A stretch of 17,261 bases of DNA from positions 1-17,261 of the forward strand of contig JBKHXI010000102.1 of the NCBI GenBank assembly GCA_046566095.1, read 5' to 3'. Source of the stretch: CAMPJU01 sp046566095 (GTDB taxonomy: Bacteria > Pseudomonadota > Gammaproteobacteria > Xanthomonadales > Xanthomonadaceae). Numbering within the stretch: position 1 is the stretch's first letter; each line of letters starts with the position of its first letter. A program made the translations under genes and the position numbers. Shown here one piece after another: positions 5,800 through 14,749 of the stretch. The notes under the pieces were generated by a model. That model was not told the DNA's origin. It saw nothing but the letters and a program-made list of their open reading frames with translations, and made no database searches.

Positions 5800-7506
5800 A
5801 TGAACCAGACCCGCGCCTTCCTGATCTTCGCCTGGCTGTTGGTGGCCATGCTCCTGTGGATGGAGTGGGGCAAGGAACGCGCCGCACCGCCGCCCGCGTC
5901 GGGCCCGGCGGCGCCGGCGCCGGCCGCGGGCGCGGATGCGATCCCGGATGCGATCCCGGACCCGGCGGCGTTGCCGCAGGCGCCGCCGGACCCGCCGGTT
6001 CCGATGGCGCCCGCGGCCGCACCGGCGGGCGCCGCCGCGCCGGCCGCCGCGCCCGACGCGGTGACCGTCGCCACCGACGTGCTGCGGGTGGTGCTCGACG
6101 GCGGCAGCCTGCGCCGGGCCGAGCTGCTCGGCTATCCGCGCGACACCGACGACGGCAGCCCGCCGGTGCGGCTGCTGTCGGACGACCCGCGCGACTACTT
6201 CGTGGCCCAGAGCGGCTGGGTGCGCGCCGACGGCGCCGCGCCGACCCATGCCGACGGCTTCGTGCCGGCGCTGCCGGCGCGCACGCTGACGCTGGAACCG
6301 GGCCAGGACCGGCTCGAAGTGCCCTTCGTCTGGAACGGCCCCGACGGGGTCGGCATCCGCCGCACCTGGACGTTCTCCCGCGGCGACTACGCGGTCACCG
6401 TGCGCGACGAGGTGGTCAACGCCGGCAGCGCGCCGTGGTCGGGCCACGTCTACCGGCAGCTGCTGCGCAACCCGCCGCCGCAGGCGCGCGGCTTCACCAA
6501 CCCGGAATCCTTCAGCTTCACCGGCGCGGCCTGGTACAGCCCCGAGGAGAAGTTCGAGAAGCGCAAGTACGACGACTTCGGCGACGGCCCGCTCGATAGG
6601 CAGGTGCGCGGCGGCTGGCTGGGCCTGCTGCAGCACTACTTCTTCGCCGCCTGGATCCCGGAACCGGAGGCGACCGCGACCTACTCGCTGGCCACGGTAC
6701 CGGCCGGCAACGACACCCGCTTCCTGGTCCGTGCCATGGGACCGGGGGTGAGCGTGGCCCCGGGCCAGACCGCGCAGACCAGCGCGCGGCTGTGGGTGGG
6801 CCCGAAACTGCAGGACCGCCTGGACGCGGTCGCCCCGGGCCTGGGTCTGACCCTGGACTACGGCATCTTCACCTTCCTCGCCAAGCCGATCGCCTGGCTG
6901 CTCGGCCAGATCGAGAAGCTCACCGGCAACTGGGGCTGGGCGATCGTGCTGCTGGTGGTGATCATCAAGCTGATCCTGTACCCGCTGTCGGCCGCGCAGT
7001 ACAAGTCGGCGGCGAAGATGCGCCGGTTCCAGCCGCGCGTGGAACAGCTCAAGGAGCGCTACGGCGACGACCGCCAGAAGTTCCAGGTGGCGCTGATGGA
7101 GCTGTACAAGAAGGAGAAGATCAACCCGGTCGGCGGCTGCCTGCCGATCCTGCTGCAGATCCCGGTGTTCCTGGCGCTGTACTGGGTGCTGCTGGAATCG
7201 GTGGAGCTGCGCCAGGCGGTGTGGATCCCGGGCTGGATCGACGACCTGACCGCGCGTGATCCCTACTTCATCCTGCCGGCGGTCAACATGGCGGTGATGT
7301 GGGCCACGCAGAAGCTCACCCCGACCCCGGGCATGGACCCGATGCAGAAGAAGATGATGCAGCTGATGCCGATCGTGTTCGGCGTACTGATGGTCTTCTT
7401 CCCGGCGGGCCTGGTGCTGTACTGGGTGACCAACGGCGCGCTCGGCCTGCTGCAGCAGTGGTGGAACATCCGCCGCTACGGCGACGCCCCGGCCAGGAAG
7501 GCCTGA
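5800..7506 (+). CDS. yidC: Membrane protein insertase YidC
   Basis: YidC inserts and folds inner-membrane proteins, alone or with SecYEG. The 568-residue product has the Gram-negative layout: TM1 at about 5-21, a Pro/Ala-rich linker (about 28-85), the periplasmic beta-rich domain with WLGLLQHYFFAAWIP (273-287), then the conserved insertase core with TM segments at about 376-396, 447-467, 489-505 and 520-547. SAAKMR ends at R408, matching the essential groove Arg366 of E. coli. NPVGGCLPILLQIPVFLALY (442-461) and FPAGLVLYWV are also conserved. The linker contains a 12-bp tandem duplication near 5936-5960 giving DAIPDAIPD. The gene follows rnpA directly; the yidD gene often found between them is absent. 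Confidence 0.98.
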   Translation: MNQTRAFLIFAWLLVAMLLWMEWGKERAAPPPASGPAAPAPAAGADAIPDAIPDPAALPQAPPDPPVPMAPAAAPAGAAAPAAAPDAVTVATDVLRVVLDGGSLRRAELLGYPRDTDDGSPPVRLLSDDPRDYFVAQSGWVRADGAAPTHADGFVPALPARTLTLEPGQDRLEVPFVWNGPDGVGIRRTWTFSRGDYAVTVRDEVVNAGSAPWSGHVYRQLLRNPPPQARGFTNPESFSFTGAAWYSPEEKFEKRKYDDFGDGPLDRQVRGGWLGLLQHYFFAAWIPEPEATATYSLATVPAGNDTRFLVRAMGPGVSVAPGQTAQTSARLWVGPKLQDRLDAVAPGLGLTLDYGIFTFLAKPIAWLLGQIEKLTGNWGWAIVLLVVIIKLILYPLSAAQYKSAAKMRRFQPRVEQLKERYGDDRQKFQVALMELYKKEKINPVGGCLPILLQIPVFLALYWVLLESVELRQAVWIPGWIDDLTARDPYFILPAVNMAVMWATQKLTPTPGMDPMQKKMMQLMPIVFGVLMVFFPAGLVLYWVTNGALGLLQQWWNIRRYGDAPARKA

Positions 7507-7603
7507 CCGGCCGTCGCCGCCGGCGGACCCGGGTGCGCCCGGCCGTCCGCCCGGCGCGGCCACGCGCTAGAGTTGCGCTTTCCGCAGCGGCCGCTTTCCC
7601 GCC

Positions 7604-8977
7604 ATGGCAGACGACGCGGTCCCCGGCGACGCCGACACCATCGTCGCGGTCGCGACCCCGGCCGGCGCCGGCGGGATCGGCATCGTGCGCCTGTCCGGCC
7701 CGCGCAGCCGCGCCATCGCCGAGACGGTGGCCGCGCGCGCGCTGCTGCCCCGGCAGGCGCACTACGCGGACTTCCGCGATGCCGCCGGCGCGGTGATCGA
7801 CGACGGCATCGCCCTGTACTTCGCCGCGCCGGCCAGCTACACCGGCGAGGACGTGGTCGAACTGCAGGCGCACGGCAGCCCGGTGCTGCTGCAGGCGCTG
7901 GTCGCGCGCTGCTGCGAGCTCGGCGCGCGCCCGGCGCGCCCGGGCGAGTTCAGCGAACGCGCCTTCCGCAACGGCAAGCTGGACCTGGCCCAGGCCGAGG
8001 CGGTCGCCGACCTGATCGCGGCCGCGGACCTGCGCGCCGCGCGTGCCGCCCGGCGCTCGCTGGAGGGCGAATTCTCCCGTCGCGCCCAGGACCTGGCCGC
8101 CGCGCTGCTGGCCGTGCGGGTGCATGCGGAGGCGGCGATCGACTTCGCCGACGAGCCGATCCAGGCCCTCGGCGGCGCCCGCCTGCAGGCCCGGCTCGAG
8201 GCCGCGCTGCAGGACCTGGAGGCGTTGCTGGCCGCGGCCGAACGCGGACGCCGGCTGCGCGACGGCCTGCACGCAGTGATCGTCGGCCCGCCCAACGCCG
8301 GCAAGAGCTCCCTGCTCAACGCGCTGGCCGGCAGCGAGCGCGCGATCGTCACCGACATCGCCGGCACCACCCGCGACCTGCTGCAGGAGGCGGTGCGGCT
8401 GGAGGGGATCGAGCTGACCCTGGTCGACACCGCCGGCCTGCGCGAGGGCGGCGACGCGATCGAGCGCGAGGGCATGCGCCGGGCGCGCGCCGAGCTCGGG
8501 CGCGCGGACCTGGCCCTGGTCGTGCTCGACGCGCGCGACCCGGCCGCCGGCCGCGCGGCGGTGGCCGCGGCGATCGCCGGGGTGCCGCGGATCCTGTGGC
8601 TGTACAACAAGGCCGACCTGCTCGCGCCGGCGCCCGAACCCGAACCCGAACCCGAACCCGAAGCGGAGGCGTTGTATCTGTCGGCGCGCACGGGCGCGGG
8701 CCTGGAGCGGCTGCGCGCCCGGCTGCGCGCACTGGCCGCCGGCCCCTCGGACGCGGGCGGCGAGGGCGCCTTCAGCGCCCGCGCGCGCCACGTCGATGCG
8801 CTGCTGCGCGCCCGGGAACACGCCGCCGCGGCGCTCGGCCACCTGCGCGAGGACGCGCCGGAACTGGCGGCCGAGGCGTTGCGCGCCAGCCACGACGCGC
8901 TCGGCGAACTGACCGGCCGGGTCGCCGCCGACGCCCTGCTCGGCCACGTTTTCGCCAGCTTCTGCATCGGCAAGTAG
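7604..8977 (+). CDS. mnmE: tRNA uridine-5-carboxymethylaminomethyl(34) synthesis GTPase MnmE
   Basis: MnmE is a GTPase that works with MnmG to modify the wobble uridine U34 of certain tRNAs. The 457 residues show the N-terminal tetrahydrofolate-binding domain (DTIVAVATPAGAGGIGIVRLSG from residue 11), a helical domain, and the inserted G domain with G1 GPPNAGKS (228-235), G2 TTRD (255-258), G3 DTAG (275-278), G4 NKAD (335-338) and G5-like SAR (360-362). The C-terminus is the family hallmark FCIGK, whose Cys is catalytically important. A (PE)5 insert from five CCCGAA repeats lies just after G4 at about 344-353. The ATG at 7604 has no clear Shine-Dalgarno sequence. Neither mnmG nor rsmG follows. 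Confidence 0.97.
   Translation: MADDAVPGDADTIVAVATPAGAGGIGIVRLSGPRSRAIAETVAARALLPRQAHYADFRDAAGAVIDDGIALYFAAPASYTGEDVVELQAHGSPVLLQALVARCCELGARPARPGEFSERAFRNGKLDLAQAEAVADLIAAADLRAARAARRSLEGEFSRRAQDLAAALLAVRVHAEAAIDFADEPIQALGGARLQARLEAALQDLEALLAAAERGRRLRDGLHAVIVGPPNAGKSSLLNALAGSERAIVTDIAGTTRDLLQEAVRLEGIELTLVDTAGLREGGDAIEREGMRRARAELGRADLALVVLDARDPAAGRAAVAAAIAGVPRILWLYNKADLLAPAPEPEPEPEPEAEALYLSARTGAGLERLRARLRALAAGPSDAGGEGAFSARARHVDALLRAREHAAAALGHLREDAPELAAEALRASHDALGELTGRVAADALLGHVFASFCIGK
8633..8662 (+). repeat. Tandem hexanucleotide repeat (CCCGAA x5) within mnmE
   Basis: Five perfect copies of CCCGAA encode alternating Pro-Glu between the G4 and G5 motifs of MnmE. Copy changes stay in frame and would add or remove Pro-Glu pairs, so the repeat can alter loop length but cannot switch the gene off. 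Confidence 0.9.
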
Positions 8978-8997
8978 CGCCGGCGCGGGGCGGGAGG

Positions 8998-9027
8998 TTG
9001 ACAACGGCGCGCGCTGGCGCGTCACTA
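8998..9027 (+). promoter_or_regulatory. Possible promoter for the TonB-domain lipoprotein gene
   Basis: A perfect -35 TTGACA lies at 8998-9003, 20 bp after the mnmE stop. The -10 is poor: TCACTA (9022-9027) at 18-bp spacing is the best placed of several weak options. The perfect -35 suggests a promoter, but the -10 is uncertain. Confidence 0.35.
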
Positions 9028-9056
9028 GGCGCCTGTGTGCCGGGGGCGCATCAAAC

Positions 9057-9063
9057 GGGGGAG
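9057..9063 (+). promoter_or_regulatory. Ribosome binding site deciding the TonB-lipoprotein start
   Basis: GGGGGAG lies 8 nt before the ATG at 9072 but only 2 nt before an in-frame TTG at 9066. This spacing selects ATG 9072 as the start. Confidence 0.7.
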
Positions 9064-9071
9064 TTTTGCCG

Positions 9072-10109
9072 ATGTCGATTCTGAAAGCTGAACAACGGCC
9101 GCTGCGGCCGACCTGGCTGCGCCTGGGCGCGGCGCTCGTGCTGGCGGCGGCGCTGTCCGCATGCGGCCGCGACGAAGCGGATCCGACCGCGCCGACCACG
9201 GCCGCGTCCGGCGGTCCGGCCGCCGAGGCCCCGCCGCAGGCGGTCTCCGATGCGGTCGCCGCGATGAGCCCGGAGGAGCTGTCGCAGGCGGCCGCCACCG
9301 CCCTGCGCGAGCAGCGCCTGTACGCGCCCGCCGGCAACAACGCGATGGAGTACTACCTGGCGCTGCGCGACAAGCGGCCGCAGGATCCGGCGGTGGCCAG
9401 CGCGCTCACCGACCTGATGCCCTACACCCTGATCGCCACCGAGCAGGCGATCGGCCGCGAGGACTTTGCCGAGGCGCAGCGCCTGTACGCGCTGATGGAG
9501 AAGACCGACGCCGACGCGCCGGCCCTGCCGCGGCTGCAGCAGAGCATCGCCAGCGCCCGCGAGGCCGCCGCGCGCCGCGAGGAGCAGGCCGCCGCGCGCA
9601 CCGAGCAGGAAGCCCAGCGCCAGCAGGAACTGGCCGCCCAGCGCGAGCGCGAACAGCAGCAGGCGCAGCAGCAGGCGGCGCAGCAGCTGGCCGCCCAGCA
9701 GGCCGCCGCGCGCCAGGCCGAGGAGCAGCGCCAGGCCGAGCAACGCGCCGCGGCACAGCGCGCGGCGCAGGCGCAGCAGCAGGCGGCGCAGCCGCAGCAG
9801 CCCGCACCGACGCGTCCGCAAGCCGCCACGCCGGCGCCGGCGCGCCCGGGCGGGAACACGCAGCTGATCGCGGTCAGCACCCCGCCGCCGGAGTTCCCGG
9901 CCGAGGCGGCCCGCAACCGCTTGTCCGGCGAGGTCCAGGTCGAATTCACCGTCGGCACCGACGGTTCGGTCACCTCGTCGCGGGTGGTGCGCTCCAACCC
10001 GCGACGGGTGTTCGACCGGGCTGCACTGAACGCCGTCAACAGCTGGCGCTTCCAGCCGGTGGCCGAGCCGATCACCTCGCGGCGCACGATCGAGTTCTCG
10101 CTGGAGTGA
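9072..10109 (+). CDS. Predicted lipoprotein with C-terminal TonB domain (energy-transducer-like)
   Basis: The 345-residue product has a basic N-terminus, a hydrophobic segment (about 18-30) and the lipobox LSAC with Cys31, so it looks like a lipoprotein. After a low-complexity Ala/Pro linker comes a soluble stretch (about 60-160, with NNAMEYYLALRDKRPQDPAV). Next is a Gln/Ala/Glu/Arg-rich helical region (about 163-240, probable coiled coil or periplasm-spanning rod), a Pro-rich hinge, and a TonB C-terminal domain (about 263-345: PPEFPAEAARNRLSGEVQVE, then LNAVNSWRFQPV). Classical TonB is anchored by an inner-membrane helix and energises outer-membrane receptors with ExbBD. Here the anchor appears to be lipid, with Gly at +2, which by the E. 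coli rule favours the outer membrane. No exbBD is adjacent. Its exact role is unknown. Confidence 0.88.
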   Translation: MSILKAEQRPLRPTWLRLGAALVLAAALSACGRDEADPTAPTTAASGGPAAEAPPQAVSDAVAAMSPEELSQAAATALREQRLYAPAGNNAMEYYLALRDKRPQDPAVASALTDLMPYTLIATEQAIGREDFAEAQRLYALMEKTDADAPALPRLQQSIASAREAAARREEQAAARTEQEAQRQQELAAQREREQQQAQQQAAQQLAAQQAAARQAEEQRQAEQRAAAQRAAQAQQQAAQPQQPAPTRPQAATPAPARPGGNTQLIAVSTPPPEFPAEAARNRLSGEVQVEFTVGTDGSVTSSRVVRSNPRRVFDRAALNAVNSWRFQPVAEPITSRRTIEFSLE

Positions 10110-10122
10110 CGCGCGCAGGAGA

Positions 10123-10140
10123 CCGGCCTTGTCAGGCCGG
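10123..10140 (+). terminator. Hairpin 3' of the TonB-lipoprotein gene, no U-tract
   Basis: A 7-bp stem, CCGGCCT with AGGCCGG, around a 4-nt loop lies just after the stop codon and before the main terminator. It has no T-run, so it is more likely an mRNA-end structure than a terminator by itself. Confidence 0.4.
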
Positions 10141-10147
10141 CGAACGG

Positions 10148-10177
10148 GAAGCCCGGCCGCGAGCCGGGCTTCTTGTT
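10148..10177 (+). terminator. Intrinsic terminator of the TonB-lipoprotein gene
   Basis: A perfect 10-bp stem, GAAGCCCGGC with GCCGGGCTTC, closes a 5-nt loop and is followed by a T-rich tail (TCTTGTT). It sits between convergent genes, 39 nt after the TonB-lipoprotein stop and 20 nt before the natB end, so it may also slow transcription from the other side. Confidence 0.85.
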
Positions 10178-10196
10178 GCGGGAGGCGGCGCGGCCC

Positions 10197-11413
10197 TCAG
10201 ACCGAGATCGCCAGCTTCTCGCGGTGGTACAGGCGCGCGGCCGCCAGCCACAGCAGCAGGCCCAGGCCGAGCCCGGCGCCGAGGTAGACCGCCCACTGCT
10301 GGGCGCCGATCGCCTCGCCGCGCACCAGCTGCATGATCATCTGGTTCTGCGCCAGGAACGGCACCGCGAACTGCCAGGGCTCGTTCTTCAGCGGGTTCAC
10401 CAGCAGCACCAGGGTCGGCACGATCGGCAGCAGCATCAGCACGCTCATGTAGCTCTGCGCCTCCTTGACCGACTTGACGCTGGCGGCGATCAGGGTCAGC
10501 AGGGTGGTGCCGATCAGCACCATCACCAGCAGCACCAGCAGCAGCTGCGCCATCACCGGCCAGGACACGTCGACCCGCGCGAACGGACCGCCGGCGAACT
10601 GGAAGCTGAACTTGAACGCCAGCAGGATCAGCAGCAGGCTGAGCATGCCGAAGGCGCAGGCCGCCAGGATCTTGCCGCTCATGATCGCGCCGCGCGCCGC
10701 CGGGGTCGCCAGCAGCGGTTCCAGCGACTGCCGTTCGCGCTCGCCTGCGGTGACGTCGATCACCAGGTAGGCGCCGCCGAGGAAGGCCGACAGGATCAGC
10801 AGGTAGGGCAGGAAGGCCAGCAGCATGCCGCGACGGGCCTCGGGGGTGGCGACGTCGCGCTGCGCCACCCGCAGCGCCGCGGTCGCCTCCGGGCTGATGC
10901 CGCGGGTGACGATGCGCAGCACGCCCACGGTGCGCCCGTACTCCTCCAGCGCGCCGCGCACCCGGCCGACCGGGATGTCCGAATCGCGGCGCGAACTGTC
11001 GTGCACCAGTTCCACCTGGGCACTGCGTCCGGCGCGCCAGCGTTCGCCGTAGTCCTGCGGGACCAGCAGCACCACCTCGTGGTCCTGGTCGCGGACGCTG
11101 GCCTCCGGGTCGGCGGGCGCGGGCAGCGGTTCGATGTTGCGGGTGCCCAGGAAACGCACCAGGTTGGGCGCGTGCTCCGCGCCCACGATCGGCAGCTGCT
11201 GGGTCGATTCGAGCTGGGTGCGCATGCGCTTGTCGACCATCGCGCCCATGCCCAGGATCAGCGCCGGCAGCAGGATCGGGCCCATCAGCAGGCCGAGCAT
11301 CACCGTGCGCCGGTCGCGGAACAGGTCCAACAGTTCCTTGCGGGCCACGGTGAGGATGGTGGCGAACGGGCCGGGACGCCGTCCCGCGCCGGCCGGGTCG
11401 TGGCGGGGCGTGT

Positions 11414-11417
<4 letters not shown>
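10197..11417 (-). CDS. natB: ABC-2 type exporter permease, NatB-like
   Basis: This is the membrane half of an ABC exporter; the family namesake in Bacillus is a Na+ efflux pump, but the substrate here is unknown. The 406-residue product has a cytoplasmic N-terminus with ARKELLDLFRDRRTV (25-39), TM1 at about 40-60, a large extracytoplasmic region (about 61-195) and then five or so TM segments from about 199 to 393. The conserved loop ERERQSLEPLLATPA (226-240) with SGKILA is characteristic of the NatB group. The ATG at 11417-11415 overlaps the natA stop by 4 nt (ATGA), which implies translational coupling and excludes the longer upstream reading. It is the last gene of the hydrolase-natA-natB unit and converges on the terminator at 10148-10177. 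Confidence 0.88.
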
Positions 11418-12160
<743 letters not shown>

Positions 12161-12161
12161 G

Positions 12162-13673
12162 TCAGGGCTCCCAGCCGTAGGCGCCGGCGAACGGCGGAGT
12201 CGGTTGCAGGCGCGCCAGGCAGTCGGCATCCAGCGCCGCCGCGTCCGCGGTCTCGACGAACTGCGCCAGCAGCTTGGGCATGCAGCCGGCGCCGAGCACG
12301 CTGTGGCCCTGCCCGGGCAGCACCAGGTGGCGGCCGTTGCGCAGGTGCTCGACCACCGCGTCGCCGTAGCGCGGCGGGGTGACCGGGTCGAACTCGCCGC
12401 TGATCGCCAGCAGCGGCACGTCGGTGGACAGAGGCTCGCGGAAGCGCGGGTCGCGTTCGCCGCGCGGCCAGACTTCGCACTGCGCCATCGTGAAGTCGAC
12501 CAGCTCGGCGCCGAGCACGGTGTCTGCGTCCTCGGGACGGCTGCGCAGGTCGGGGAAGTCCTCGGCGCACAGCACCGACAGCTGCATGCCGTGGGAGATC
12601 ATGTCGCCGATGTCGGCGGTCATCATCCGCGCCTGCGCCAGCAACGCCTCGTAGCGGCCCTGGCTGGCTTCGTGCAGCAGCAGCGGCAGCGTCGCCATCG
12701 TCGCCGGCTGGTAGGCGTACAGCCGCAGCAGCAGGGCGAGGTGCCCGTACTCGGGCGTTTCCTCGCGCCACTCGCCGGTCACCGGGTCGCGGTAGCGCAC
12801 CGGTTCCAGTCCGCCGGACCGCAGCGTGGCCGCGACGCGCGGCAGGTGCGCCGCCGGGTCGCCGAGGTTCTCCAGGCAGGCGGCGTCGGCGCGGCAGCGC
12901 CCGAACAGGCGCTCCAGCGCGTCCTCGAGGTTGATGGCGTGTTCGGCGCCGAGCACCAGCGTGTTGGGCGCGACCGAGTCGAGCACCACCGTGCGGGTGG
13001 ACTCGGGGAAGGTGGCCGCGTACTGCTGGGCGACCCGGGTGCCGTAGGAGATGCCGAGCAAGTTCACCTGCGGGGCGCCGAGCAGCCGGCGCACCGCCTC
13101 CAGGTCGCGGACGTGGTCGGCGGTGCCGTAGAAGCGCAGGTCCGCCTGCTGCGACAGCTGGTCGCGGCAACGCTCGGCGAAAGCGCGCGCGGCCTCGGCG
13201 GTCTGCTCGGAAGGATCGGTGAAGGCGTTGTTGCCGTCCTCGTCGCGGCAGGCCAGGCGGTGGGAGCCACCGGTGCCGCGGGCGTCGACCAGCAGCACGT
13301 GGCGGTTGCGCAGCACGTCGCGGAACGCGGCATGCACCTGCGGATAGGACTCGAGCGCGGACTGGCCGGGACCGCCGGCGATCATGAACACCGGATCGGC
13401 CTCGGCTGTGCCGGTCGCCGGCACCCAGGCGACCGCAAGGTCGATGCGGCGGCCGTCGGGCGCGTCGTGGTCCTCCGGCACCGGCACGGTCGCGCAGCGG
13501 GCCTCGACCGCCGGGCCCATCGGCGCGCTCAGGCCGCAGGGCTCGAACCGCACGCGGCCGTAGCGCTCGCCAACCACGTCGGGCGCCGCCCCGGCGCGCG
13601 GCCCGGCCTCGCAGCCGGCCAGCGCCAGGGCGAGCAGGCCAGCCCAGACGGGCAGGGATGAAGCGGGGTTCAT
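12162..13673 (-). CDS. Secreted or lipid-anchored alpha/beta hydrolase, TAP/proline iminopeptidase-like
   Basis: Members of this family (tripeptidyl aminopeptidases, Streptomyces SlpD/E-like proteins) remove short peptides or residues from peptide N-termini. The 503-residue protein has a short signal with lipobox LAGC (Cys21), the oxyanion-hole stretch AGGPGQS (99-105), nucleophile elbow GISYG (207-211, Ser209), and a C-terminal TAP-like domain with GEFDPVTPP (Asp429) and GQGHSV (His457), completing a Ser-Asp-His triad. About ten Cys residues suggest disulfides, consistent with export. GAGGAG (13684-13679) lies 5 nt before the ATG. It is the first gene of the unit with natA and natB and is separated from natA by one base. 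The true substrate cannot be read from sequence. Confidence 0.88.
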   Translation of the reverse strand: MNPASSLPVWAGLLALALAGCEAGPRAGAAPDVVGERYGRVRFEPCGLSAPMGPAVEARCATVPVPEDHDAPDGRRIDLAVAWVPATGTAEADPVFMIAGGPGQSALESYPQVHAAFRDVLRNRHVLLVDARGTGGSHRLACRDEDGNNAFTDPSEQTAEAARAFAERCRDQLSQQADLRFYGTADHVRDLEAVRRLLGAPQVNLLGISYGTRVAQQYAATFPESTRTVVLDSVAPNTLVLGAEHAINLEDALERLFGRCRADAACLENLGDPAAHLPRVAATLRSGGLEPVRYRDPVTGEWREETPEYGHLALLLRLYAYQPATMATLPLLLHEASQGRYEALLAQARMMTADIGDMISHGMQLSVLCAEDFPDLRSRPEDADTVLGAELVDFTMAQCEVWPRGERDPRFREPLSTDVPLLAISGEFDPVTPPRYGDAVVEHLRNGRHLVLPGQGHSVLGAGCMPKLLAQFVETADAAALDADCLARLQPTPPFAGAYGWEP

Positions 13674-13875
13674 GGCAACTCCTCGGACCGGAAGATGGGT
13701 CGGCGCCCCCTGCGCGTGGCTGCCCGCCGGCCGCGACAGGACGTCAGGGAGAGCCTACGTGCTGCTGACGGAATTTTCGCGACCGGCGAGCGGCCGCTGC
13801 CTGCGAGGCGCTGCCTCGCGCGGCTGCGAGCGCCTTGCGCGGGAGCGCAAGGCCGGGGATCCGCCGCCCGACGTA
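13674..13875. other. Gap between the hydrolase and the flavin reductase, with two hairpins
   Basis: No gene is seen. Two GC-rich hairpins lie downstream of the flavin reductase stop. One has a 7-bp stem, GCGAGGC with GCCTCGC (13803-13819); the other a 9-bp stem, GCCTTGCGC with GCGCAAGGC and a 4-nt loop (13832-13853). Neither has a U-tract, so they could be mRNA-end structures rather than classical terminators. A promoter for the hydrolase operon should lie here but was not clearly identified. Confidence 0.5.
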
Positions 13876-14640
13876 CTACTTGCTGCTGACATATTTCTCG
13901 CGGCGGATCTGCTTCACCTCCAGCCCCGCCCCCTTCAGCGCCTCGAAGCAGGCGTCGACCATGTTCGGATTGCCGCACAGGTAGGCGATGTCGGTGGCCG
14001 GGGCCGGGGCGAATTCGGACAGGAACTGCTGCACGTAGCCGTGGCGCACGTCGGCGTGGTCCTGGGCCGCGCCCGCGGCGGGCAGCTCGCGCGAGAAGCA
14101 GGGGACGAAGCGGAAATGCGCGGCGTGGCGCGCGGCAAAGGCGCGGAACTCGTCGCCGTAGAGCAGCTCGGCCGGGGTGCGCGCGCCGAACAGCAGCACC
14201 ACCCGGATGCCGCGTTCGGCGATCAGCCGTTCCAGCTGCGGCAGCATCGAGCGGTAGGGAGTGACGCCGGTGCCGGTGCCGATCAGCAGGTAGCGGCGGT
14301 TGTCGTCGCCGGGCATCAGGCAGAACCGGCCGTAGGGACCGCTGGCCTCGATCCGGTCGCCCGGTTCCAGGCCTTCGAACAGCGCGGTCGCCGCGCCGCC
14401 GGGCACGTAGCTGACCGCGATCTCCACCGCCTCGCCCGGGCCAATCGCGTGGTCGTGGATCGTCGCCAGCGAATAGGAGCGCCGGGTCGGGGTGCCGTCG
14501 GCGTAGTGGAAATGCACCTGTACGAACTGGCCGGGGATGAAATCCAGCGGCTGGCCGTCGTCGCGGACGAAGGCGAGGTGGGCGACGGTCGGCGCCAGCA
14601 TGCGGCGGTCGACCAGCTTGAGCGGGAAATGGACGGGCAC
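13876..14640 (-). CDS. Ferredoxin--NADP reductase family flavoprotein
   Basis: This family moves electrons between NADPH and ferredoxin or flavodoxin through bound FAD. The 254 residues show the FAD-binding motif RSYS (54-57), the FAD/pyrophosphate region SYVPGGAATALF (77-88) and GPYGRF (101-106), the NADP-binding GTGTGVTPYRSM (121-132), the nicotinamide-side CGNPNMVDACF (222-232) and a C-terminal REKYVSSK. The start is a GTG (14640-14638) because the sequence PLKLVDRRMLAPTVAHL begins right after it and no upstream ATG in frame matches; no clear Shine-Dalgarno sequence is present. It is divergent from yadG across 109 bp. The physiological partner (ferredoxin, flavodoxin or free flavin) is not shown by context. 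Confidence 0.92.
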   Translation of the reverse strand: MPVHFPLKLVDRRMLAPTVAHLAFVRDDGQPLDFIPGQFVQVHFHYADGTPTRRSYSLATIHDHAIGPGEAVEIAVSYVPGGAATALFEGLEPGDRIEASGPYGRFCLMPGDDNRRYLLIGTGTGVTPYRSMLPQLERLIAERGIRVVLLFGARTPAELLYGDEFRAFAARHAAHFRFVPCFSRELPAAGAAQDHADVRHGYVQQFLSEFAPAPATDIAYLCGNPNMVDACFEALKGAGLEVKQIRREKYVSSK

Positions 14641-14680
14641 GGCAGGGGGCGCGTTGCCGGAGCGGGCTCCGGAGGGCGCC

Positions 14681-14687
14681 TATACTA
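14681..14687. promoter_or_regulatory. Possible divergent -10 region between the flavin reductase and yadG
   Basis: TATACTA is the only AT-rich patch in the 109-bp divergent gap. The plus strand gives TATACT (14681-14686) toward yadG, and the minus strand gives TAGTAT (14687-14682) toward the reductase. No good -35 element is visible for either direction, so direction and activity are uncertain. Confidence 0.35.
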
Positions 14688-14749
14688 ACGGTTCCCGCCG
14701 ATGCTCCGGCCGCGCGCCGCGGCCGCCGACCCCCACGCCTGGCCCCTGC

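Noticed and set aside
5110..7563. Very long open frame (817 codons) on the minus strand opposite rnpA and yidC
   Set aside because: It is antisense to two clear genes, is dominated by Arg/Gly/His/Val low complexity and shows no domain. In DNA this GC-rich, stop codons are rare in antisense frames.
7507..7603. Terminator or promoter between yidC and mnmE
   Set aside because: Only GC-rich imperfect repeats without a T-run, and an isolated TAGAGT at 7568-7573 without a -35, so neither is supportable.
9066..9071. TTG start for the TonB-domain gene
   Set aside because: It would lie only 2 nt after the GGGGGAG ribosome binding site. ATG at 9072 has proper 8-nt spacing.
9540..9840. Gln-rich CAG-repeat tract as a microsatellite or CRISPR-like repeat
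   Set aside because: Units are irregular with no constant spacer or period, and the tract is explained by a Gln/Ala helical coding region.
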